A stretch of 64,000 bases of DNA from Symsagittifera roscoffensis. Lineage: Eukaryota; Xenacoelomorpha; Acoela; Convolutidae. The notes under the pieces are model-generated. The model was not told where the DNA came from, searched no databases, and was given only the letters and a program-made list of their open reading frames with translations. The translations under genes and the position numbers were made by a program. Location: assembly GCF_963678635.1 (NCBI RefSeq), contig NC_087064.1:4498411-4562410 (forward strand), in the 5' to 3' direction. Of this stretch, positions 1-9,200 are shown in pieces; the stretch's first letter is position 1; each line of letters starts with the position of its first letter.

Positions 1-564
1 GCGTACACGGATCAAGCGACGAGAAGGCGAATAAGCAACGCTGCTACTCCCAAGCCTGAAGGATTTGATGAGGAATGGAGGGGACTAGGCTTAGCTCCAA
101 TGAGGATGAGAGGCAGGACTGAGTTGCCTGAAGCCTCAGTAATCCTGACCAGTGTGAGAAAAGAGATGAAAGCTGCGGGAGTATTGCAGACGAGAATTTT
201 CCTAGCACCCTTCGGCTGCGAAGAAATCAAAGTGGTCCATGGAGAAGAGGAAGATAAATCAGCCGGTACATTGCTCATACCGAGATTCCAGGAAGAAGCT
301 GACAATGACAAACAAGGACCATCGAACTCGAATAGGGACAAGTCAGAAGGAGATGACGGACAGGGTGGAAACCGTCAGACTGAAGAACCCATGCAACAAG
401 ATCAAGCTGGTGGGGAGGACGACAGGGCATCGACAGGAGGAACATCCAGCCTGGATTTCAATATCTTCAGTGATCTTGAGAAAATGCGGACACGTTGGAA
501 ACGACTGAGCCAGCGGATGAAGGCATCTCGACACTGGAACCTCCGTCAGCCTTTGAGGAGATGA
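1..564 (+). CDS. ORF1 of an overlapping three-ORF block, 5' end beyond the window; unknown protein
   Basis: The frame is open from the first base of the window to a TGA at 562-564, so the N-terminus lies to the left. About 187 codons are visible. I do not recognise the protein. The first ~95 residues look like a folded region. From about residue 95 the chain is low-complexity and rich in D, E, Q, G and S, so probably disordered, and it ends in a basic tail (RTRWKRLSQRMKASRHW). An ATG at 100 could be an internal start but nothing requires it. The stop overlaps the ATG of ORF2 (ATGA at 561-564). The block has no recognisable introns and is richer in G+C and purines than its surroundings. A viral or mobile origin is inference from layout only. 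Confidence 0.6.
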   Translation, partial: AYTDQATRRRISNAATPKPEGFDEEWRGLGLAPMRMRGRTELPEASVILTSVRKEMKAAGVLQTRIFLAPFGCEEIKVVHGEEEDKSAGTLLIPRFQEEADNDKQGPSNSNRDKSEGDDGQGGNRQTEEPMQQDQAGGEDDRASTGGTSSLDFNIFSDLEKMRTRWKRLSQRMKASRHWNLRQPLRR

Positions 565-1205
565 AACGGAATTTGCCGGAGAGCAGCTCTCCTGGCAATA
601 CAAGAAATAACGATCAGAGAATCCTCATGGAATCACCTCGGAGGAGAAGAATAGAGGCCTCAGCCAGAGTACCTTTCTTGGGAACGCTACCCGAAGAAGA
701 ATGGGAAGTACATCACCGAGACCACGAGAGTAGGACGGGATGTAAGCTGGACAGAGTGGCGTTCATGGAAGAAGTCTGGACTGTGATTCAGAGCTATGGG
801 ACCCAGTCCATTCTCAAAACAGGTCTCAATCAACCCTTGATGAGAGATGTACTTGACAAGCTTGATGAGTGTGAAGGGAGACTGAGTGAGTTATTGATCG
901 ACTCAGCCACTGATGAGAGTGAAGCGAATTCTCCCATCAAGATGACACCGCAGGACAATGAAGGAGAGGTGGTGTACCTGTCAAGGACCAGGAGAGGAAC
1001 GATGCGATCGAAAATGGTGATTGATAAAATCAATGCGATGAAAATGAAGTTAGGCAGCAGAGTAATGCCGAGGAGGATTGGAAAGACGAAAGTGGATTCG
1101 GAAATATCGATGAAAGCTGTAACTCAGCGAAAAGAAAACGAGTCGAGGAAGTCATGGATTTGGGGCAAGGTGATTATCAATTGTCTGGCACAGATAGAAT
1201 ATTAA
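561..1205 (+). CDS. ORF2 of the overlapping block; unknown protein of 214 residues with a basic C-terminus
   Basis: This frame lies one base back from ORF1. Its first ATG (561-563) overlaps the ORF1 stop as ATGA, the arrangement used for termination-reinitiation in some viral mRNAs. The frame itself is open from 480, so entry by -1 frameshifting is also possible, but I find no classical X XXY YYZ slippery heptamer in 480-564. The middle is predicted helical (a stretch around residues 65-125). The last ~60 residues are strongly basic with R/K clusters, as in nucleic-acid-binding tails. No family is recognised. The 3' end overlaps ORF3 by 52 bases, and ORF3 is open upstream to 1028, so the two could also be joined by a frame change. 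Confidence 0.5.
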   Translation: MKRNLPESSSPGNTRNNDQRILMESPRRRRIEASARVPFLGTLPEEEWEVHHRDHESRTGCKLDRVAFMEEVWTVIQSYGTQSILKTGLNQPLMRDVLDKLDECEGRLSELLIDSATDESEANSPIKMTPQDNEGEVVYLSRTRRGTMRSKMVIDKINAMKMKLGSRVMPRRIGKTKVDSEISMKAVTQRKENESRKSWIWGKVIINCLAQIEY

Positions 1206-4200
1206 CTGATATAGCGATGGTGCCACCCATTCTCATGGCGGGGATAAAGTCAACCGGTTATAAATCCAAAAGGAGTGACCGCACTCTGACTAGAGCAACT
1301 TTAGAAATGGAAATACTCAGTCAATGTGGAGAGAGTAAAATGAGGGACTTCAAACCATCTCCCATGAATCATGGAAAAGGGAGTGTTGCAGGACAACTGA
1401 CACCAGTGGAATACAACCGACTAACAGTGTCGGAGACAGTGTCGATAGATGAACCCACCGGTGGATACATGGAGATGTTGGAATACCGGAACTCGGCTAG
1501 AGGGTATGTAATGGCCCTGGAAGACGAAAAAGCCATGGAGGGTTATCTGGAAATGATGTTGCAAGGCACCACCCTCAAGCAGAAGGCGTATGGAACTTTG
1601 GCGTCGTCTGACGTAGAGGCGGAGACGATCGAGCAGTTAGTGAGACTTCCATGGAAAGCAGTAGTATTGAGGTATTTCGAAGAAGAAATGAGGACTACGC
1701 CAAGAATACATGCTCTCGTGGCAGTACCTTACGTAAGGACAGAATTACAACTCAGGCTCGCCTGGTGCATGATGGGACTGACTCGCGAAGAATATGATTC
1801 GGAAGAAAGGAAGAGATCAAAGGAGGAAAAAGTTTTCCTTATGACGAATCTGAGGGATCTGATAGTCCAGGAGGGAGCAGCAGTAGCGTGTGCAAAGCGG
1901 AGAGACGCTCTCTGTTTCATTCGATTCCTGATAGAGCAGATCTCAGTACCTGCATTAAGCACTTGTGTTAAAATGTTGAAGGAAGGCGATGAGCGAACGA
2001 AAGCCATGTTCTTACTAGCAATGCTGGATATGCAGCAAAGTAAACCGATGAGGGTGAACATGAAAGAACCTGAAGAATTGGAACCCATGAAAAAGATAGA
2101 CGAGATCAGGAGATTCTCAAACAAGGAGTTGAGGCTCACTAAAGAATCTATGGGAGCATTGCCGAAATCCAGTGAATACTGTGGACCGATCAAGAAGAAG
2201 TCATATAGCTATGTATCCGGGATCATAGGGATAGCGTACAATCCTTTCCTGAGTGAAGACATACGTGATTGCTTCTTTGATTATGAGCAGGCGGAGTTAC
2301 TAAGATTCTGGACGTCCAGAATTGTGACGACTAAGAGCGTTAACAATCCACAGGCCAAATTGGGATTGGTCTTGGAAGAAGAGGTGACTGCACCTTCAGT
2401 ACCAAAATCCGACAAGAGAGTGGAATTTGGGTTGGGATTCTCAGATGAATTACTGAGAACGAGCTTGATGGCAGTGTGGGAATTGATGAAGCCATCATGG
2501 TGTCCTAGTCCCAACGCTGACTCAATATTACGGGCGACACAAGACATACAGAGGGAACTGAATGCGGACTGTAACCTGCGTGACCTCAACATCATATATA
2601 ATGTGATGATAACAGCCTCTAAGAGCAACGGAGAAGATAGAGTGGAGTTGCCTGGCTGGGGACCAGAAGACTGGGTCAAACCTGGTAGCTGTCTGGCGGA
2701 AGTCTGTGGACTAGAGGGTCACGTTTGTGGAAGTCTAGACTGTGTGAAAACCCTGGAGAAACAACACAAGCAGTTGACAGTATTGTTTGGAAATGTAGTG
2801 ATGAAAGCAAGAACGGAAACGGAACTGATAGCAGATTGCCATGGAGGAACCGATGTGAATCTAGTGACTGCACTAGGGTTCTACAGCATGTTTGGGTCTT
2901 TAGAGTCACTATTGAATCTAGAACAGAAACATGAGATGGTCACAGCCATCAGCGTAGAAGTATTCCCAGGAGTTCTGCAGACTGAGCAGAAGTATATAGG
3001 AAAATGGAGGGAAGCAATCGAAACGGAGATGAACATCAGACACAGCGAAACTTATTGTAGACCATCAGGAGCACGATATTTGGTGGGTTCAACGTTGGCC
3101 CCAATGTGCAAGAGCAGATACCCTGTGCATTTCGTGGCTGTGGACGTGAAGAGTACAAGAACGATCGTGGATCAAGCTTTCTCAGTGCCAAAGTGCGTGA
3201 GATTGGCGAGAATGTCTGAAAAGTCTTACGAGTTACTATGTAAGATGTTCTCAGCAGTCCCAGAGAGAACCAAAGAGGAGTTGGAGTCAATACTAGGAAA
3301 GAAGTTCATGGGATATGTGAGCGGGAACTTCAGTGACTTTGAAAAACAGAAACAGAGAGGATCAACTGTCACAGATTACAATGCAGTAGATGAGAATGAT
3401 GAAATCCACCGAGTGATGATGGTAGTGGAACCATTGCTGGAAGCTTCAGGAAAACGCAATTGGAGGAGCGTCATGTTGACACATGACGAGTTTCCTTGCC
3501 ACTGCTTGCTGCAGACCTGGTGGTATCCCAAGCGTAGTAATTTGGTGTTGATCTGGGACTCTGGAGAGTTGCTCTCCATGGGTTTACCAGATTCATCACA
3601 GCCCATAACAATAGTGATAGTGGGAGTTATGATGGCGATACGATGGCTGGAAGCTCATGTGAGAGAAAATAATAGACAGGAGGCACCGACGAGAGAACAA
3701 TTGCAGAAATTAGATTGTCTAAAAGATTTAGATCTTTTTGAGACAATGTGCAAAGTTCTAAACATTCCGATGGAAGTGAAGAAGATATGGGCAAGAAAAC
3801 GATTGATGCCATGGTTCAGAGCTAACATGACTGCATGGTTGTACGAGTATGCGAAAAAGCATATGTCGAAACATGGCAGAGTGTACAGTGAATATCAGCT
3901 GGACATTGGGGCAGGAGCTTTCAAGCGAGCTTTCGTGACCCATCGGAATGCAGTGACCACCGCTGTGAAAAGAATTTCCAGGACGAGCGAGCGTAGTGGA
4001 AATGAGAAGGCAGAGATGCTGAAAGAAGATTTGGAGAGAAACGTGACGTTGTGTCTCCACAACAGCTTCTGTAGAAACAGAGAATCAAACGTGGATCCCC
4101 TACCTTGCTGTAAACAGAGGGTGGAAGAGCAGAAGTGTTGGAGGACGGCTTCCAACAGCGTCAGGATAGTCAATGACGTGCTACAAGACACGGAAACCGA

Positions 4201-4243
4201 GAGTGCGGAGTCAGTGTCACAGGAAGAGGAAATGGAGCATTGA
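1154..4243 (+). CDS. ORF3 of the overlapping block; 1029-residue protein of unknown family
   Basis: A long uninterrupted frame of 1029 codons from an ATG inside ORF2 to TGA at 4241-4243. I do not recognise it. I see no polymerase GDD/YxDD motif, no DDE or HHCC integrase, no helicase Walker A and no signal peptide. There is one clearly hydrophobic stretch at about residue 815 (ITIVIVGVMMAI), which may be buried rather than membrane-spanning. Cysteines recur in pairs near residue 980 (CCKQ..C) and the final ~20 residues are acidic. Arginine is coded mostly by AGA/AGG and the coding strand is purine-rich. The lack of stops over 3 kb argues that it is functional or recently so. It could be a structural or nucleocapsid protein of an integrated virus, a mobile-element protein, or a rapidly evolving host gene; nothing here decides between these. 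Confidence 0.6.
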   Translation: MDLGQGDYQLSGTDRILTDIAMVPPILMAGIKSTGYKSKRSDRTLTRATLEMEILSQCGESKMRDFKPSPMNHGKGSVAGQLTPVEYNRLTVSETVSIDEPTGGYMEMLEYRNSARGYVMALEDEKAMEGYLEMMLQGTTLKQKAYGTLASSDVEAETIEQLVRLPWKAVVLRYFEEEMRTTPRIHALVAVPYVRTELQLRLAWCMMGLTREEYDSEERKRSKEEKVFLMTNLRDLIVQEGAAVACAKRRDALCFIRFLIEQISVPALSTCVKMLKEGDERTKAMFLLAMLDMQQSKPMRVNMKEPEELEPMKKIDEIRRFSNKELRLTKESMGALPKSSEYCGPIKKKSYSYVSGIIGIAYNPFLSEDIRDCFFDYEQAELLRFWTSRIVTTKSVNNPQAKLGLVLEEEVTAPSVPKSDKRVEFGLGFSDELLRTSLMAVWELMKPSWCPSPNADSILRATQDIQRELNADCNLRDLNIIYNVMITASKSNGEDRVELPGWGPEDWVKPGSCLAEVCGLEGHVCGSLDCVKTLEKQHKQLTVLFGNVVMKARTETELIADCHGGTDVNLVTALGFYSMFGSLESLLNLEQKHEMVTAISVEVFPGVLQTEQKYIGKWREAIETEMNIRHSETYCRPSGARYLVGSTLAPMCKSRYPVHFVAVDVKSTRTIVDQAFSVPKCVRLARMSEKSYELLCKMFSAVPERTKEELESILGKKFMGYVSGNFSDFEKQKQRGSTVTDYNAVDENDEIHRVMMVVEPLLEASGKRNWRSVMLTHDEFPCHCLLQTWWYPKRSNLVLIWDSGELLSMGLPDSSQPITIVIVGVMMAIRWLEAHVRENNRQEAPTREQLQKLDCLKDLDLFETMCKVLNIPMEVKKIWARKRLMPWFRANMTAWLYEYAKKHMSKHGRVYSEYQLDIGAGAFKRAFVTHRNAVTTAVKRISRTSERSGNEKAEMLKEDLERNVTLCLHNSFCRNRESNVDPLPCCKQRVEEQKCWRTASNSVRIVNDVLQDTETESAESVSQEEEMEH

Positions 4244-4293
4244 CGAATGGTCGAGAAAACAAGAGGCAGCAAGAAAGAAAATTAGAAGAATTC

Positions 4294-4311
4294 AGAAGTT
4301 TTAGAACTTCT
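4294..4311. repeat. 7-bp hairpin after the ORF3 stop
   Basis: AGAAGTT, four-base loop TTAG, AACTTCT; a perfect stem about 50 bases after the ORF3 stop codon. Possibly an RNA 3' structure; function unknown. Confidence 0.5.
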
Positions 4312-4763
4312 AAACGACGAAAAAAGAAGAGAACAAAGGGATGACGAAGAAACGTTAAAATTCAGAATTGTTTTATGTGTGTGAAAAACTCAAGTGAGAA
4401 ACCAAGCAACCAAGTTGTAATTGAAAACTGAAACATTTAGTTGAGTTTGGAAATTGTTGCATTTATAAATTTGCATTTTGGTTTTAGTTGAAGTGGCTTT
4501 AGAGACACTCACTTATTATTTATTTAGAAAGGCTTGAGGGAAGAGTATATTTAAATATTCCAGCCTGCATGATTGTTTTTAATTACTTAGGAAGACTGAT
4601 CACTTTGTGGTGACATGAAAAACTTGAGTAACTTCTTGAGAAGGGAGGTTGTTGCATTGTTCTTTCTAACCACAAGGTCTCTTGGTTTTAATATTCAGGA
4701 CAATAAACAAGCAAGATTTCCGAAGGGAAGGAGCATGGTAGGATAATTTTAGCTTGTTGGTTG

Positions 4764-4778
4764 GCAGGACTGTCCTGC
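4764..4778. repeat. Palindrome GCAGGAC-T-GTCCTGC
   Basis: Perfect 7-bp arms around a single central T. The core GGACTGTCC recurs 280 bp downstream at 5047-5055 within another palindrome. Flanking TTGGC and GCCAA extend the symmetry imperfectly. It could be a dimeric protein-binding site or an RNA hairpin. Confidence 0.6.
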
Positions 4779-5044
4779 AAGCCAACACCTTTTAAATCTA
4801 GGAGAAAAAGTTTCAATCGGGACATTGACACTGGAAGTCAGAAAATATGTTTTATCTTAAGTCATATCCTCAATGTGCAGATTAATGAAAGAATTTGAAG
4901 GCTATAGTGATGTAGTATGATGCCATTTATATTCTGCAGTGAGTCGATGTGACGTAGATAAAAGTAATTTCGTGCATTTTGTAAATTCTGTTCGATGACA
5001 CTGTAACCATTTAGAACATTGCGCGATTCAATGAGGACATTGAC

Positions 5045-5057
5045 CGGACTGTCCGGG
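5045..5057. repeat. Palindrome CCGGAC-T-GTCCGG
   Basis: Perfect 6-bp arms around a central T. It shares the core GGACTGTCC with the palindrome at 4764, although the outer arms differ and are compensated on both sides. Confidence 0.6.
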
Positions 5058-5384
5058 GAGTATGTGACATTCGACCAGAATGGCCAAAATACAATTTATG
5101 CAGAATTCGAATTTTGAGCAGTAAGCCTTCCGAGTTGATGATTTCGAAGGATTAGCGACGTTATTGGAACGTTTAGCCAAACGGTGAGGGCTAGAATATT
5201 CTAGTATTTTAAATTTTCAAAAAATTCGAATGATGACGTCACATTTCTGAGAAATGCTGAAACGGCCATTTTAACAAAAAAGCGAGTAAAAAACAGAACA
5301 ACTTTATCTGCGATTGCGAACAGTACGAAAATCGAGATTGGAGAACGACAACGAACTACAGAATAGCAGAGAACGTTCCGAGTC

Positions 5385-5412
5385 GCAACTATTGTGCTGC
5401 TACAATAGTTGC
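5385..5412. repeat. 11-bp perfect hairpin with a GCTGCT loop
   Basis: GCAACTATTGT, loop GCTGCT, ACAATAGTTGC. This is the longest perfect stem in the non-coding stretch. An RNA made from either strand would fold here. Confidence 0.7.
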
Positions 5413-6281
5413 AAGGCCGTTGCGAACAACGGTGAAGGGTAAAAGCCAGCCCTCCGAGTTAGTGTGAACCTGAGGTTAAGGAGCTTGATTCACTGGATTC
5501 AAGAATCCGGAAGGGTTTCGGGACTGGAACTTTTAGCCTTTTATATAAACTTTTAGCTTCTTGTCATGTCCTGAATTGAATTTAATTAACAACTGGATTC
5601 GTTTTGATAAGGATGAGAAGCTAGGAGTTGGGGGAAAGGGTTGATCCATCTTCGATGGAGATGATGATTTTTATCTACTGAACAAAAACAATAGTAATAT
5701 GATAGGTAGTAGCCCTGTTTTTAGGAGTGACCTCGTGGTCTGGGGATACAGAGACCCAGCCATGAGCTCACTAATTTCGCATGTAATTCAGTTAATTTGA
5801 GCGTTCTGGTCGAAGCCGGAGAACAGTAACGTTTTTGTCAGCCTGATGTAAGAAAGACCACCGAAAAGTACTGGCTTGGTAGAGACGGTGAAAAACATGC
5901 AAAGCTCTGTTTAGACGCTAGCCAGTCGTCTTAAGACTTAGTTTTGTTATCCGTCGATATGTATCTTCCGGGCGAATGTTACAGACGTGGATGACAGTGT
6001 TCAGGATCTTTGATCATTTTAAACATTTAAGTGTAGAATTTCAAAACCTGACGATGCACAAAAATGTGCGAAAACTTGTGTGATTTTACAATTTGAATGC
6101 TTACTCAAATTATAATTAAAGCTTATGAGTATTTGAGAACACGTATTATTTTATTTGGTTAGTCAGAAAGTACATTATCAATGTTCACAGTAATGTTGAT
6201 TTTAATCATAGTCATGCTATTTTCTATCGGAAGTGGTGCCAAGCTCAGCTTCGCCTACGTTTTTATTAAAGAGCTAAGTAA

Positions 6282-6291
6282 TTGTTTTCAG
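6282..6291 (+). promoter_or_regulatory. 3' splice acceptor 7 nt upstream of the Hip/ST13 start codon
   Basis: TTGTTTTCAG ends at 6291, followed by GCCTGAA and the ATG at 6299. The sequence has the polypyrimidine-AG form of the other acceptors in this gene. It implies either a 5'-UTR exon further upstream or a spliced-leader trans-splicing site. Confidence 0.5.
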
Positions 6292-6298
6292 GCCTGAA

Positions 6299-9200
6299 AT
6301 GGATTCAACTCACATCGAGCTTCTCGAACAGTTTGTTCGATTGCTCAAGGGAAATCCTTCTCTTATCCACGATGATAAACTTCAATTTTTCAAAGACTAC
6401 CTAATAAGGTTTTTACTCTTTAGTAGTTTTGTTTAGTTTCAAGTTACCAGAAAATGAAACTCATGATTTTATTTTAGTATTGGAGCTAAAATTTCACCCA
6501 AACCTGAAACTAACGGAGCTGATGCTTCGGTGAGGACTTCGTTCAATTTATTCCATATTTTTACTTTTTGTCAAATTTATAAAAAAATATTAAATTTTGC
6601 CGAATTTTGTGCATTCAGGCTTCCGAATCAGCCAGCTACTCACCGAAGCCAAATAAAACCGAAACAACGGAAACAAGTAAACCGGACGTTGAACCAGAAA
6701 TACCACCTCCAGGTTGATGCTTTGTGGGTTATTTACTAGTGGACAAAATTGAGTGCAAATTCAGGATTTTACTCTGTAAAATGCGTTTTCAATGTACATT
6801 TTGGACAACATTTCCTTCGAAATTCAGTAAAAGTTTTATATTGACGGAGGGAGAGCAAATGATCAGAGCTACCATCTGTGAAAGTATCAATATTTGTTTC
6901 CAATGACTTACCAATGTAATCCGGGTCTGAAATTGCCAGTTTTCCTCATCTGCACTAAGTTTTTTTTAACTTCGCGTGACTAAGTAACAAACGTCTGAGT
7001 TTAGTAAAAATTTCACTTTGATTGTTTCCCTTTTCTCGCTGAGATTGTTTCATGTTGCATGAACAAATTTTTTACTCCGCTTATTCAAGAAAAATTTGAT
7101 TACGATGCAAAACTTGGTGCAGATGAGGAAAACTGGCATTTTCAGACCCGGATTACATTCGTAAGTCATTGAGAACAAATATTAATACTTTCACAGATGG
7201 TAGCTCTGATCATTTGCTCTCGGTCAATATAAAATTTTTTCTAGAATTTGCGCTTAATTTTGTCCCCTAGTGTATCTTAATTAAAGTTTGTTACTCATAG
7301 GCATTTTTGAATCCAAAACATTATGGGCATTTATTTTGGTACAACAACAGCAGCAGAAAATGGTTTTCTTGTCCAATTCATGAAAACTCTAGAAAATTAA
7401 AAGGGCTATTTGAAATCTGTCAAATGATGCTTCTGTTACTCAAGTAAACATTTAATGCGGTCACAAATTTTAAAATTGATGAAATTTATATTTGATTGTT
7501 TGAAGGTTGCAATTAAAGCATAAATGATGAAATTCATGAAAAATTTATTTAGAGTACGACATGGGTTATGTGATCGAGGAAGGCGAGTATGAAGAGGTTG
7601 AGCTGCCTGCCGAAGAAGGGGAAGTAACCGAAGAAATGGCGGACAAAAGCAGTGAACTCAGAAGCCAAGCTATGTCTGCTTTAAGTGACGGTATATATCA
7701 GTTGAAATCAGGGGCGCCTTATAAAATAATTGCTCCGGAATATTTTTTTTGAAAATTAATTTTTTTTCAGAATTCAAAAATAAAAAATGGTGTATCCATT
7801 AGAGAATAGCGAAGTGTCAAAGGTCACGAAAAACGTGATCGACTTCTGTTTCAAAATGGACTTGTTTTCTCATGAATTCACTGCTGAATGAGTATTCCTA
7901 TTGATCCAGGTTCTTTTAATAGGTTAACTTCGAGAAATTAAGTACCTCATAAACAATTCTTGAAATTCAAAGAGCTGTAAAGTGATGTAAATTTTTCTTC
8001 GAATTTCGAAAGTTGATGTATTTTCATAAATTTTCAATCAGATTTTTTTAATTTTCTCGAGTTCTTTTAACGACCATCTGTCATCTGTTGGCTGTGTTTT
8101 TGTATTTAAGGGAAACTGGAGGAGGCCTTAAATCTGTTTACCGAAGGTGTCAAATGCAACCCAAGTTCGGCGCCAATTTTGGCAAAAAGAGCAAGGTATT
8201 TTCAATTCATTACCAATTTATTTCTGAAAACGTTTGTCTCTTTTTGTAGGAAGCTCCCTGTCTTATAATGAGAAAAGTTATGACCAAACATTTTGACTTT
8301 TCTCGGAAGCTACCCTCCCACATTGAGATTTTGGTTTCAATTGGTAGATTGGGTTCTGATAAGCTCCTATGAATAAGCAGATATGACCAAAGTTTTTTAC
8401 AGGCCAAGTTCTGGCTCTCGGAAAAGTCAATTTTTTTAAACCTTTTAGAATTTTTTTTTTAATTTTCTCGAAAACTACCCTTCTAAGTTTGAGGTTTTGG
8501 GTTCAATGTAATCAACGAGTTGTCTTCATGAGCCGCTGCGCACAATTTTTTATTCTAAAAAAGTTACGCCTTCGGAAATAACAAATTATTAGATTTTTTG
8601 CAATTTTTTTTATTTTTGTCGGAAGCTAACATCCCAATTCTGATATTTTGGGTTCAATCAAAAGAAACGGTTGAGATAAGCTCTCCTGTATAAGCGCTCA
8701 GTTGCAAATTTTCTAACAAAAAGTTATAACCTTTCAGAAAAGTCAATGTTTTGATTTCTTGTCCGTTTTTGAAACTTTTTGACAGTTCTCGAAAACAACT
8801 TAATCTAATATCAAGGGTTTAATCGAGGCAAAAGGTTGTGAAAAGCCTCCGTGCATAAGATAGTACGCCTTAAAGTTTGTACAAAAGTATCTGTGCGGAA
8901 AAATTTCAAATTCACAAACTTTTCACTCATATTTAACGGAGCTACAACTAAGATTTTTGGTGAAGCTCAGTTTTTGAAATTATCTATTTCATCTCGCATC
9001 AATACAACAAAATCGAAAAATATCAAACATGTACCCTCCAGCTTTAGCCGGGCCTCTAGTTCCATGTACACCTGTATAGAAGTTGCGTCGTTTGAGCTTT
9101 TTCTAAGGTATATTCGAATTGAAAATGTTTCAGCGTGTTGTGTAAACTCAAGCGACCTTCAGCTGCACTTAAAGACTGTGACCGTGCGCTGAAGTCGAAC

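Larger units (their letters stand above)
4244..6291. other. Non-coding stretch between ORF3 and Hip/ST13
   Basis: No ORF of note. The base composition drops back to AT-rich within about 150 bases of the ORF3 stop. It contains four hairpin-capable sequences listed separately (4294, 4764, 5045, 5385). It must also hold the 3' UTR of the ORF3 transcript and the promoter of the downstream gene, but I cannot point to a poly(A) signal or TATA box with confidence. Confidence 0.5.

Noticed and set aside
480-1205. Classical -1 ribosomal frameshift sites between ORF1, ORF2 and ORF3
   Set aside because: The frames fit -1 shifts, but I found no X XXY YYZ heptamer in the first overlap and none convincing in the second.
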